Shown piece after piece: positions 43,717-52,705 of a stretch of DNA of 64,000 nucleotides. A program made the position numbers and the translations under genes. A model generated the notes under the pieces. The model did no database searches. It was not told where the DNA came from and worked only from the letters and a program-made list of their open reading frames with translations. This stretch comes from CAWKCE01 sp032127035 (lineage in GTDB: Bacteria; Actinomycetota; Actinomycetes; JAHEKZ01). Position 1 is the stretch's first letter. Each line of letters begins with the position of its first letter. The stretch spans positions 310,001 to 374,000 of the forward strand of contig CAWKCE010000004.1 in the NCBI GenBank assembly GCA_963848085.1, written 5' to 3'.

Positions 43717-44043
43717 ATGCGACGGGTGGACGAACCGGTCGAACCGTTGGCCCCCGGCCGGCCCCCGCGCGCCTTCCGGTGGCGCGGTCGGCGCTACGTC
43801 GTGCAGACCGTGCTCACCCACTGGGTGGAGACCGGTGCCTGGTGGGGGACCCCGCTCGGGCCTTCCTCGGACGGCACCGACGGCGCGGCCAGGGAGATCC
43901 CCGACTACGAGCGGGAGCTGTGGCGGGTGGAGATCAGCCGGCGCCCGGGGCCAGGTGACCGGCCGGGAACCGGGGTGCTCGACCTGTGCCGCGACCCGTA
44001 CCCGGGGTCGACCGACTGGCTGGTCCGGCATGTCCACGACTGA
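43717..44043 (+). CDS. DUF6504 family protein
   Basis: A 108-aa protein. The start is ATG 43717, placed by GGAGG at 43707-43711; an upstream in-frame ATG at 43702 lacks a site. 'RRVDEPVEPLAPGRPPRAFRWRGR' (read as RRVDEPVEPL and PRAFRWRGRRYVV), followed by HWVETGAWWGTP and ELWRVE, matches DUF6504. The family is regularly found with error-prone polymerase genes in actinobacteria and has no assigned function. It is the first gene after the LexA box, so it is part of the damage response. Confidence 0.85.
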   Translation: MRRVDEPVEPLAPGRPPRAFRWRGRRYVVQTVLTHWVETGAWWGTPLGPSSDGTDGAAREIPDYERELWRVEISRRPGPGDRPGTGVLDLCRDPYPGSTDWLVRHVHD

Positions 44044-44097
44044 CCAGAGGACTCACCAGAGCCGGTCCCGAACCCACCCACCCGGACGGAGGACGTC

Positions 44098-44529
44098 ATG
44101 AACGATCTGCTGGCCCCGAGGACCGGCGCCCTCCCGGGGGTGCTCGACCTGCTGGCAGCATCCCGACGGGGAGTGAGCGAGGCCGCCGTTGCCTCCCGGG
44201 CAGGGGACCGGTACGCGTCGGCCCATCTGGCGGCACTGCGGGCAGCAGCGGCGGTGCTTGCCGCCCGGGCCCGCCCGAGCTCGTCGGCAGCGGCTCGCCG
44301 CGGTCCTCGCAGTGCCTGGGCGCTGCTCGCGCAGGCTGCCCCGGAGCTGGCGGAGTGGGCCGGGTTCTTCGCCGCGGGTGCCGGGAAACGGGCGGCCGCC
44401 GAGGCCGGTCTGGATGCGGTCACCACCCGCGAGGCCGACGACCTCCTGCGCGACGTCGAGACCTTCCTCGCCCTGGTCGACACCACGCTGGGACTGCCCC
44501 ACCAGCCGAGCCTGCCGCGCGTCGGCTGA
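44098..44529 (+). CDS. SAV_6107-type HEPN domain protein
   Basis: A 143-aa all-helical protein starting at ATG 44098 behind GGAGG. 'GDRYASAHLAALRAAAAVLAARARP', shown here as GDRYASAHLAALRAAA, gives the helical pattern typical of HEPN-fold proteins of the SAV_6107 type. 'SAWALLAQAAPELAEWAGFF' and 'DDLLRDVETFLALVDTTLG' complete the bundle. HEPN domains often bind nucleotides or act as RNases with an R-x4-6-H motif, but no such motif is evident here. It lies between DUF6504 and dnaE2, 22 bases from the latter. Confidence 0.8.
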   Translation: MNDLLAPRTGALPGVLDLLAASRRGVSEAAVASRAGDRYASAHLAALRAAAAVLAARARPSSSAAARRGPRSAWALLAQAAPELAEWAGFFAAGAGKRAAAEAGLDAVTTREADDLLRDVETFLALVDTTLGLPHQPSLPRVG

Positions 44530-44551
44530 CGCAGCCGACGTCGTCTCCGCT

Positions 44552-47500
44552 GTGGCCACCGACCCTTTCGTCCACCTTCACGTCGCCTCCGGCTGGTCGT
44601 TGCGCCACGGTGCCTCCCACCCGGGGCAGCTGGTCGCGGTGGCCGCCGACCACGGTATGGACGCGCTGGCCCTCACCGACCGGGACGGGGTGCGCGGCGC
44701 GGTGAAGTTCGTGCTGGCCTGCCGCGAGGCCGGCATCGCCCCGGTCCTGGGAGCCGACCTTGCGCTGGCGCCGGAGCACCCGGCGGTGGGCGCCCTGCGG
44801 TCAGGAGGCCCGCGGTCAGAAGAACAGCGGCCGGGCCGGTCCCGGACCCCGGCCCGGGGCGGCAGCAGCGTCGACCCCCGGCTGCCCCGGGTCACTGTGC
44901 TGGCCCGTGACCGCGCCGGCTGGGCGGCGCTGTGCCGGCTGCTCAGCGTCGCCCACGCCACCGAGCGGGGTCACCCAGTGGCGACCTTCGACGCCGTCGT
45001 CGAGCAGGCGGCCGACGCGGGGCTGGTCGTCATGCTGGGGCCGGACTCCTCGCTGGGTCGGATCCTCGCCCGGGGCCGGCCCGACCTCGCGGCCGGGCTG
45101 CTGCGGCGCTGGCGGGACGCGCTGCCGGCCCGCAGCCTCGCCGTCGAGGTGGTGGACCATCGGGGCGCCGACCCGGCCGGCCGGTCCGCCGCCTTCGCCG
45201 CCCGCACGCTGGGCTTCGCGAACGACCACCAGGTGCCTGCGGTGCTCACCAACGTGGTGCGCTACGCCCGCCGCGAGGACGCCCCGGTGGCCGACGTGCT
45301 CGACGCCACCCGGCGCCTGGTGCCGCTCGACCCTCGTCACATCGACCGCCGAACCGGCGAGGGGTACCTGAAGTCCGGGCGGCAGATGGAGCAGGTGGCC
45401 GCCGAGGTCGTCCGGCTGTCCGGTTCCGACACTGAACGCAGCGGGGTGCGGCGGCTGCTCGACACCACCCGCGCCCTGGCCGACGCCTGTCTGCTGGACC
45501 CGCACGACGACCTCGGCATCGGCTCGGTGCACTTCCCGGAGCTGTCCGTCGTCGACCCGGCCGCGGTCGCGGCGGGCCGGTCGGCCGATGCGGTACTCCG
45601 GGACCGCTGTGAGGCCGGCCTGGTCCGCCGTGGCATCCCCGGGTCCGGCACGGCGGCCCGGGCGGCAGGTGACCGGCTGGCCGAGGAGCTGTCGGTCGTC
45701 GCCGGACTCGGCTACGCCACCTACTTCCTCACCGTGGCCGACGTCTGCGACCTGATCCGCTCGATGGACGTCCGAGTGGCGGCCCGCGGCTCGGGGGCCG
45801 GGTCGCTGATCACCTACCTGCTGGGGATCTCCGGTGTCGACCCGATGCGCCACGACCTGTTGTTCGAACGGTTCCTGTCACCGCTGCGCCAGGCGCTGCC
45901 GGACATCGACGTCGACGTGGAGTCCGCACGACGTACCGAGATCTACCGCCGGATCTTTGCCCGGTTCGGCGACGAACGGGTCGCCTGCGTGTCGATGGCC
46001 GACACCTACCGCGTCCGTCACGCGGTCCGCGATGTCGGCGCGGCCTTGGGGCTGCCACCCGGCGAGGTCGACACGGTGGCGAAGGCGTTTCCCCACATCC
46101 GCGCCCGCGACGCCCGCAACGCGCTGCGCGAGCTGCCGGAGCTGCGGGCCAGCGGCATCGGTCGGGAGCCACGGTTCGACCTGCTGTTCCGGCTGGTGGA
46201 GAAGCTCGACGGGCTGCCCCGCCACCTCGCGCTGCACCCGTGCGGGGTGCTGCTGTCGGACGCCTCGCTGCTGGACCGCACGCCGGTGGAGGCCAGCGCC
46301 CTCGGTTTTGCGATGAGCCAGTTCGACAAGGACGACGTCGAGCACCTGGGCCTGCTGAAGCTCGACGTCCTCGGGATCCGGATGCAGTCGTCGATGGCCT
46401 ACGCCCTCGACGAGATCGAACGGGTCGAGGGCCCGGCGGTCCGGCCGGTGCTCGACGCCGTCCCGCTGGACGACTCGGCGACCTTCGACCTCATCCGCTC
46501 CACCCACACGTTGGGCTGCTTCCAGATCGAGTCACCCGGGCAGCGGGAGCTGGTCGGCAAGTTCGCGCCGGAGACCTTCGACGACCTCATCATCGACATC
46601 TCGCTGTTCCGGCCGGGCCCGGTGAAGTCCGACATGGTCCGGCCGTTCCTCGCCGCTCGGCACGGCTGGGCGGAGCCGCAGTACCTGCACCCCGACCTCG
46701 AACCCGTCCTGCGTGAGACCTACGGCGTCGTGGTGTTCCACGAGCAGGTGATCCGCATGATCGCGGTGGTCAGTGGCTGCTCGCTGGCCGAAGGCGACGA
46801 GAAACGACGGGCGCTCGGCGACCCGGACGGCCAGGCCGAGACCCGCGAGTGGTTCTACCCGCGGGCGCTGCGTCGCGGGTACCCGCTGCCGGTCGTGGAG
46901 CAGGTGTGGGAGGTCCTGCGCGCGTTCGCCTCGTTCGGGTTCTGCAAGGCGCATGCCGCTGCCTTCGCACTGCCCACCTACCAGTCGGCCTGGCTCAAGG
47001 CCCATCACCCGGCGGCCTTCCTCGCCGGGGTGCTCACCCATGACCCCGGCATGTACCCGAAGCGGCTCATCCTGGACGACGCCCGCCAGTTCGGCATCGC
47101 CGTGCTGCCCCTGGACGTCAACGCCTCGGAGGCCACGTACCGAGTGGAGCGGGTGGCGCCGTCGGACGAGCCACCCCCGCGGGTGCTGGCCCAGCTGCAC
47201 GGTGAGGGCGCACCCCGGGGGGTGCCCGACCACCCCGGGCTGCCGGACGCGCGCGGCTACGGCATCCGGCTGTCGCTCACCGACGTCAAGGGGATCAACG
47301 ACGCCGAGGTGGACCGCATCGTCGCCGGCCAGCCGTACCGGTCTCTGGCCGACTTCTGGCACCGGGCGGCGGTGTCCCGTCCGGTGGCCGAGCGACTGGT
47401 TCTCGCCGGTGGGCTCGACTCGCTCTACGGCATCGGGAGCGGGTTGGGGGGCGTCACCGGACTCCGCCGCCGCGGCCAGGTCACCAGACGTGACCTACTG

Positions 47501-48415
47501 CTCCAGGTCGCCGAGCTCGGGAGGTGGCATGCCATGCCCGCTGCGGTCACCCGACAGGGACGGACTCCGGACGTCCAGCTCGCCCTGGCCCTGGACGCCG
47601 GGTCGATGGGGGAGCCGGCTGGGGAGAACAGCGTCGACGGCGAGGACTCGACGCACGAGCGCAGCGCGAGCCACGGTGTCGACTACCGGCCCTCGGGGCT
47701 GCCCGAGATGACCGACGCCGAGCGGGTCCGGGCCGAGCTCGACGTGCTCGGGCTGGATGTCAGCCGGCACGTCGTGGACTTCTACGTGCCCCTGCTGGAG
47801 GCACTCGGTGTGGTGCGCGCCCGGCAGCTCCTCGGCCGCCGGTCCCGGAGCGAGGTGCTGGTGGCCGGGGTGAAGGTGGCCACCCAGACTCCGCCGATCC
47901 GTTCCGGCCGCCGGGTGGTGTTCGTGACCCTTGACGACGCCACCGGTCCGATCGACGCCACGTTCTTCGAGGACGCTCAGGGCCCGTACGCGGCCACGTT
48001 GTTCCACTCCTGGCTGCTGGTGGTGCGGGGCGAGGTGCGTCGCACCGGACCGCGCGGGGTGTCGTTGCGGGCGACCGGCTGTTGGGAGCTGTCCGGTCTG
48101 TATGAGCTGTGGCAGGCCGGGGGGCTGGCGGCGGTGCACGCCCTCCTGGACGCCGAGCCGGTCGGGTTCGGCGACCTGGGGGAGGCGTCGGTGGCAGGTG
48201 CCGCAGACAGTCGGTCCTCCCGGCCGGTGATGGTCGACCCGGACGCCGGCAGCACGAGCCGGGCCGGCGGAATGGGTCGGCGCCGGGTGCTGGTCCACCC
48301 CAGCGGGTTCCGGCAGTCGCCGTATGCGGACGTCCGTCCGCCGGGAGAGGACGTGAAACGGGGCGCGCCACCACGCAAGCTCTGGCATGCCAGCCCGGGG
48401 AGTGCGGGAGGATGA
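44552..48415 (+). CDS. dnaE2: Error-prone DNA polymerase DnaE2
   Basis: A 1,287-aa C-family polymerase from GTG 44552. The PHP domain opens with HLHVASGWSLRHGAS and 'MDALALTDRDGV'. The palm carries LPDIDVDVE, with two of the catalytic aspartates, and KLDVLG with the third; 'ARGSGAGSLITYLLG' is the nucleotide site. 'SLTDVKGIND' is the helix-hairpin-helix, the OB domain follows, and the C-terminus ends in KLWHASPGSAGG, the usual end of DnaE2. DnaE2 is SOS-induced and needed for damage-induced mutagenesis in mycobacteria, where ImuA' and ImuB help it. Here neither is nearby. Confidence 0.95.
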   Translation: MATDPFVHLHVASGWSLRHGASHPGQLVAVAADHGMDALALTDRDGVRGAVKFVLACREAGIAPVLGADLALAPEHPAVGALRSGGPRSEEQRPGRSRTPARGGSSVDPRLPRVTVLARDRAGWAALCRLLSVAHATERGHPVATFDAVVEQAADAGLVVMLGPDSSLGRILARGRPDLAAGLLRRWRDALPARSLAVEVVDHRGADPAGRSAAFAARTLGFANDHQVPAVLTNVVRYARREDAPVADVLDATRRLVPLDPRHIDRRTGEGYLKSGRQMEQVAAEVVRLSGSDTERSGVRRLLDTTRALADACLLDPHDDLGIGSVHFPELSVVDPAAVAAGRSADAVLRDRCEAGLVRRGIPGSGTAARAAGDRLAEELSVVAGLGYATYFLTVADVCDLIRSMDVRVAARGSGAGSLITYLLGISGVDPMRHDLLFERFLSPLRQALPDIDVDVESARRTEIYRRIFARFGDERVACVSMADTYRVRHAVRDVGAALGLPPGEVDTVAKAFPHIRARDARNALRELPELRASGIGREPRFDLLFRLVEKLDGLPRHLALHPCGVLLSDASLLDRTPVEASALGFAMSQFDKDDVEHLGLLKLDVLGIRMQSSMAYALDEIERVEGPAVRPVLDAVPLDDSATFDLIRSTHTLGCFQIESPGQRELVGKFAPETFDDLIIDISLFRPGPVKSDMVRPFLAARHGWAEPQYLHPDLEPVLRETYGVVVFHEQVIRMIAVVSGCSLAEGDEKRRALGDPDGQAETREWFYPRALRRGYPLPVVEQVWEVLRAFASFGFCKAHAAAFALPTYQSAWLKAHHPAAFLAGVLTHDPGMYPKRLILDDARQFGIAVLPLDVNASEATYRVERVAPSDEPPPRVLAQLHGEGAPRGVPDHPGLPDARGYGIRLSLTDVKGINDAEVDRIVAGQPYRSLADFWHRAAVSRPVAERLVLAGGLDSLYGIGSGLGGVTGLRRRGQVTRRDLLLQVAELGRWHAMPAAVTRQGRTPDVQLALALDAGSMGEPAGENSVDGEDSTHERSASHGVDYRPSGLPEMTDAERVRAELDVLGLDVSRHVVDFYVPLLEALGVVRARQLLGRRSRSEVLVAGVKVATQTPPIRSGRRVVFVTLDDATGPIDATFFEDAQGPYAATLFHSWLLVVRGEVRRTGPRGVSLRATGCWELSGLYELWQAGGLAAVHALLDAEPVGFGDLGEASVAGAADSRSSRPVMVDPDAGSTSRAGGMGRRRVLVHPSGFRQSPYADVRPPGEDVKRGAPPRKLWHASPGSAGG

Positions 48416-48431
48416 CGACCGGGAGGCAACC

Positions 48432-49682
48432 GTGAGCCGCAAGCAGCTGCGTCGAGGCGACGCCGCCGTTGGCGACGCCCGGGCCGACGACACCGGGTGC
48501 ACCGTCCTCCACGTCGACATGGATGCCTTCTACGCGTCGGTCGAGCTGCTCCGCCACCCCGAGCTGGTCGGCCGCCCGGTCATCGTCGGTGGTGGTGGAC
48601 GGTCGGTCGTGTTGTCGGCTACCTACGAGGCGCGCGCGCTCGGCGTCCACTCGGCGATGCCCATGACGCGAGCACGACGCCTGTGCCCGCAGGCGGTGGT
48701 GCTCGAGCCGCACCACCGCGACTACTCGCGGGTGTCCGAGTCGGTGATGGCGGTCTTCCGGTCGGTGACCCCACTCGTCGAGCCGCTGAGTCTGGACGAA
48801 GCCTTCCTCGACGTGTCCGGCGCGCTGCGCCGCCTTGGTTCCGCGGCCGGCATCGGTGAGCACATCCGCGCGCGCATCGCCGACGAGCAGGGCATCACCT
48901 GCTCGGTTGGTGTCGCGACCACCAAGTTCGTCGCCAAGCTCGCGTCTGCCGCGGCCAAGCCGGACGGGCTGATCGTGGTCCCGGCCGAGGACGTCGTCGG
49001 GTTCTTGCACCCCCTGCCGGTCGGAGCTCTGTGGGGGGTGGGCGACAAGACCGAGGAGACCCTGCACCGGCTGGGCCTGCGGACCGTGGGTGACCTCGCC
49101 CGCACGCCGCGGGCGACACTGGAGCGGGCGCTCGGGGTCGCGGTCGGAGGCCATCTGGCGTCACTCGCCTGGGGGAAGGACGAGCGTGTCGTCACTCCGG
49201 ACGAGCCGGAGAAGAGCATCGGCGCCGAGGAGACCTTCGCGGTCGACGTCGATGACCCGGCGGTCGTCCTGCGCGAGATCCTGCGGCTGGCTGAACGGAC
49301 GGCCGGGCGGCTCCGGGCAGGTGGAAACGTCGGCCGGACGGTCTCCCTCAAGGTGCGGTTCGCCGACTTCACCACCCTCACCCGCTCCCGGACGCTGGCC
49401 GAACCGACCGACGTCGGCCGTGAGGTCTATGCCGCGGCGCGCGGCCTGTTCGAGGCACTGGGTCTGGACCGGGCCCGGATACGACTGGTGGGGGTGCGGG
49501 TCGAGGGCCTGCGCGACGCGGCCGGCCAGTCGCACCAGCTGGCCCTCGGTGAGCGCGACTCCGGCTGGCGCGAGGCTGACCGAGCGGTCGACCGCGCTGG
49601 TCGCCGGTTCGGCTCCGGAGCCGTGCGCCCGGCCACGTTGGTGGGGGACGGAACCGATGCCGGTGATCGGCCGAGCGGCTGA
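48432..49682 (+). CDS. dinB: DNA polymerase IV (DinB)
   Basis: A 416-aa Y-family polymerase from GTG 48432 behind GGGAGG. The catalytic acids are present: HVDMDAFYASVE (D29 region) and SLDEAFLD (D122-E123), so it is active rather than an ImuB-type inactive homologue. 'GVATTKFVAKLASAAAKPDG' is the palm/fingers region and 'GVGDKTEETLHRLGL' the HhH. C-terminal 'HQLALGE' may bind the beta clamp. It lies 16 bases after dnaE2, probably in the same SOS transcript, which couples it to translesion synthesis. Confidence 0.93.
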   Translation: MSRKQLRRGDAAVGDARADDTGCTVLHVDMDAFYASVELLRHPELVGRPVIVGGGGRSVVLSATYEARALGVHSAMPMTRARRLCPQAVVLEPHHRDYSRVSESVMAVFRSVTPLVEPLSLDEAFLDVSGALRRLGSAAGIGEHIRARIADEQGITCSVGVATTKFVAKLASAAAKPDGLIVVPAEDVVGFLHPLPVGALWGVGDKTEETLHRLGLRTVGDLARTPRATLERALGVAVGGHLASLAWGKDERVVTPDEPEKSIGAEETFAVDVDDPAVVLREILRLAERTAGRLRAGGNVGRTVSLKVRFADFTTLTRSRTLAEPTDVGREVYAAARGLFEALGLDRARIRLVGVRVEGLRDAAGQSHQLALGERDSGWREADRAVDRAGRRFGSGAVRPATLVGDGTDAGDRPSG

Positions 49683-49893
49683 CGTCCATCCAGGTTCTGT
49701 CGTCGGGTGCCGATGTCCTCAGGTGACGGTGCTCGAGGGCGTCGGGAGACGCTGTCGGCGGGAGATCAGGCCCGCCCGCGCGTCGTTGATGTGGGTGGCC
49801 GGGTTTCGCCGCGTGGAATCCGTGCCTATCCTTGGGAGGGGTCCCGCCCGACGATCGACGCCGGCGGAATGACGGAGCCTGCCAGGAGGTGTC

Positions 49894-50304
49894 ATGCCAC
49901 TCTCCGAGCACGAGCAGCACCTGCTCGAACAGATGGAGCGTGCGCTGTATGCGGACGACCCCAAGCTGGCCTCCACACTTCGCGGCAGGCGTGGCACCGG
50001 TCACGACCGTCGCCGGCTCGTTGTCGGTGCCGTCGGCCTCGTCGTCGGCGTCGGACTGCTCATCGGTGGGGTGTCCAGCAAGGCCTGGCCGCTCGGTGTG
50101 GTCGGCTTCCTGGTGATGCTCGGTGCCGCCTGGGTGGCGAGCAGCGGGTGGCAGACGAAGGGCTCGGCTACGGTCCAGTCGACCGACCAGCAACCCGCTG
50201 CCCCCGGTCAGGACACCGCTCGGCCGGCAAAGGCTCCGCGCACGGGCTTCATGCGTCGGATCGAAGAGCGCTGGGACCGGCGTCGCGACGAGCGCGGCCG
50301 CTGA
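49894..50304 (+). CDS. DUF3040 membrane protein
   Basis: A 136-aa protein. 'MPLSEHEQHLLEQMERALYA' and 'DDPKLASTLRG' are the DUF3040 hallmark, then two membrane helices (about 44-62 and 67-85), and a basic C-terminal tail (RRIEERWDRRRDERGR). The ribosome site AGGAGG and TATCCT (49827-49832) are upstream. This family sits next to the mraZ/mraW cluster in many actinobacteria, as here. Its role is unknown. The gene ends inside the transglutaminase gene of the opposite strand (56-bp overlap). Confidence 0.88.
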   Translation: MPLSEHEQHLLEQMERALYADDPKLASTLRGRRGTGHDRRRLVVGAVGLVVGVGLLIGGVSSKAWPLGVVGFLVMLGAAWVASSGWQTKGSATVQSTDQQPAAPGQDTARPAKAPRTGFMRRIEERWDRRRDERGR

Positions 50305-52705
50305 GGCTGCGCACCCACCGCCCAGCTCCACCCACCGCCCGATCTCCTCCGGTGCTCAGGTCGCCCAGTCTCCGGGCGACCATCGCCCGCCCAGAGGCCG
50401 GCCACCACCGCGCCCGACGGGCGTCCTGCGGAGTCACCGCGGACCGAAGATCGTCGGTCACCCGCCGGGCATCCTGTCGAATCCGTTCTACCGCGGTCGC
50501 GCTGTCGTCCGCGGTACCGGCGTAGCGAGCCAGCTCAAGCGTTCGCGCCAGGTCGATCATTGCGGAGCGCCCGTCCGCCGACAGCCGGCCCTGCCGCGGT
50601 AGCCGTTCGGCGAGGTCTCGGGGGGTCTCAGTAGGAAGTGGGTCCAGGTCCAGGTCGAGAGCCGTCTCGAGCACGTCGCGCCATGCGGCCTCCGCCGCTG
50701 CGGATGGATCGTCGGCGGCCGCCCAGCGACGGCGCCGAGCCTGTCGCGCGACGAAGGCAGGGGTGGCAAGGGCGGCGCCAACCAGGAGAACTGCGGCCAG
50801 GACGAACGGCCAGAGCGCAATGCCGGACGAGTCGCTGGCCGTCAACGGCCCGGCCGTCGTTCGGTCGTCGCCGGTCCGTCGGTTTCCGGGCAGGTCGCCT
50901 CGGGAGCCGCCCGGGGTGTTCGTCGCGTTCGGGTCCAGCGGTTGCCGGCGGAGCGGAATGGTCTGGCCGTTGCCACCGGCCCCGTTGCCTTCGGGGTCGG
51001 TGCCTGGCAGCACCGGAACCGGCGCCCAGCTGGGGGTGGCCGAGCCGTCACCGCCACCAGGCGTCGGCTCGAAGCGCACCCAGCCGGCGCCTTCGAACCA
51101 CAGCTCCGGCCAGGCGTGCGCGTCGTGGGCGGTGACCTCCCAGGTGCCGTCCGCAAGCTGGGTCCCAGGCGCGAACCCCACCTGGACCCGAGACGGGATC
51201 CCCGCGACGCGCGCCATCAGCGCCATGGTCGCCGAGAACTGCTCGCAGTATCCGGACCGGTCGGCGAGAAACGCCTGCATGTCGCTCAGGCCGTTGCCGC
51301 TGCGACGGGCGAGCGAGTACGTGAACTCGGAGCGGAACCAGTTCTGCAGCGCCAGCGCTTTGTCGTAGTCGGTCGCCTCGCCTCCCGTGACCTGCTCAGT
51401 GACGGCGTCGAGCTCGGTCGCGGTGAACGGCGGAACCTCTGTGTATGTGGCCAGGGCGTCGCCGGCGGATGGTGCCAGCCGCAGCTCGTCGGACGTCGGG
51501 CGCACCTGCAGGCTCTGGGCGGTGTACTCCACACCGTCGGCGGTGCCCTCGACGTCGGCGGTGAACACGTCGAAGGAGTCGGCGTCCCAGCGCCAGTCGC
51601 CTTCGATGTCGACACGGGTCACCGGGTAGGGGAGCGGCAGCCGCGGGCTGCTGAGTGCAACCACGGAGACGCTGGTGGTCACCGGTTCCACGAACACGCC
51701 GTCGCTGAGCCCGGGCGGTGGGGGGAGCCCCTCGCGGGCCAGCTGGTCGGAGCCGGCCTGCATCTGTTCCAGCGTCCAGGTGCGGCCGTCGAACTGGTCG
51801 AGCGTCGCGATCCTGAGGTACTCCGGCGTGGGGTCGTCGGTGGTGTACCTCAGGACGACGGTGTCCGCACCGCGTACCAAGTCCCGGCGGAGGTTGACCA
51901 GGGGGTTGATCGTGACCACTCGACGCAGACCGGCGGTGCCTGATCCACCGTCGGCGTTGGGGTCGTCGCCCCCGCCTTGTCCCAGGACTCCCTCGGACAG
52001 CATGGGCAGCCCGATCGGCACCACCACGGCGGCCGCCAGGGCAACTGCTGCCAGGCGGCGTCCGGTTCCGCCGACGGAGACCCGTGCCGGCCGGGCGTCA
52101 TCGTCGTTGCGCATCGAGACCATGCGCCCCCACCGGTTGAGACGGTCGCGGCCGTCGCTGAGCAGGAGGAGGAGCCAGCCCAGAGCGCCGACGACGAACA
52201 GCGGCCACGGAACGCCGTCCGGGATGACCGAGGCCGGGACGAGGTACAGCACGAGGAGCGGAAGACCGGCAGCGGCGGCGCGCCGCCAGGTCACGCCCAC
52301 GGCGTCGACGACCACGCCCACGAACCCGACTCCGGCGACGATCAGCAGCTCGATCCCCCGGGTGCCCGACACCGGCGTCGGCTGGTCCCAGATCGTCTGC
52401 AGGCCGTCCTGGGCGAGGGTGCGGAGCTGGTCCCAGACCGCGGGCCCGGGAAGGAAGCCGAGTACCGCCACGCCGCGGGCGAAGATCACCGTGACGGCTA
52501 TCAGCAGCGCGGCCAGCGCCACTGCCGTGGTCAGCCATCGGGGGAGCGCGGCCTGCCGGGAGATCCCGGCCGACGCGGCGACCGCGACGAGGGTGATACC
52601 GAGCAGGACCAGCCAGTCGCCGCTCGCGACAGTCGGAGACAGTGCGAGGGAGGTGAGCAGCGTGGCGCCTGCCGCCGCCACGGTGAGTCGCCACTGAGCG
52701 GTCAT
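50249..52705 (-). CDS. TgpA-type transglutaminase-like membrane protein
   Basis: An 818-aa protein with five to six N-terminal membrane helices (DUF3488-like, residues 1-190), an extracytoplasmic transglutaminase-like domain about 330-600, and one more helix near 650 with a cytoplasmic DUF4129-like tail. The triad-type residues are GYCEQFSATMALMARVAG (Cys), 'VTAHDAHAWPELWFE' (His) and an aspartate in 'FEPTPGG' context. It is one of the three genes of the TgpA-DUF58-MoxR operon, a conserved envelope-related set, with a 4-base overlap to DUF58. The substrate is unknown. Confidence 0.92.
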   Translation of the reverse strand: MTAQWRLTVAAAGATLLTSLALSPTVASGDWLVLLGITLVAVAASAGISRQAALPRWLTTAVALAALLIAVTVIFARGVAVLGFLPGPAVWDQLRTLAQDGLQTIWDQPTPVSGTRGIELLIVAGVGFVGVVVDAVGVTWRRAAAAGLPLLVLYLVPASVIPDGVPWPLFVVGALGWLLLLLSDGRDRLNRWGRMVSMRNDDDARPARVSVGGTGRRLAAVALAAAVVVPIGLPMLSEGVLGQGGGDDPNADGGSGTAGLRRVVTINPLVNLRRDLVRGADTVVLRYTTDDPTPEYLRIATLDQFDGRTWTLEQMQAGSDQLAREGLPPPPGLSDGVFVEPVTTSVSVVALSSPRLPLPYPVTRVDIEGDWRWDADSFDVFTADVEGTADGVEYTAQSLQVRPTSDELRLAPSAGDALATYTEVPPFTATELDAVTEQVTGGEATDYDKALALQNWFRSEFTYSLARRSGNGLSDMQAFLADRSGYCEQFSATMALMARVAGIPSRVQVGFAPGTQLADGTWEVTAHDAHAWPELWFEGAGWVRFEPTPGGGDGSATPSWAPVPVLPGTDPEGNGAGGNGQTIPLRRQPLDPNATNTPGGSRGDLPGNRRTGDDRTTAGPLTASDSSGIALWPFVLAAVLLVGAALATPAFVARQARRRRWAAADDPSAAAEAAWRDVLETALDLDLDPLPTETPRDLAERLPRQGRLSADGRSAMIDLARTLELARYAGTADDSATAVERIRQDARRVTDDLRSAVTPQDARRARWWPASGRAMVARRLGDLSTGGDRAVGGAGRWVRSLSGRARRDAGPSALRSDA

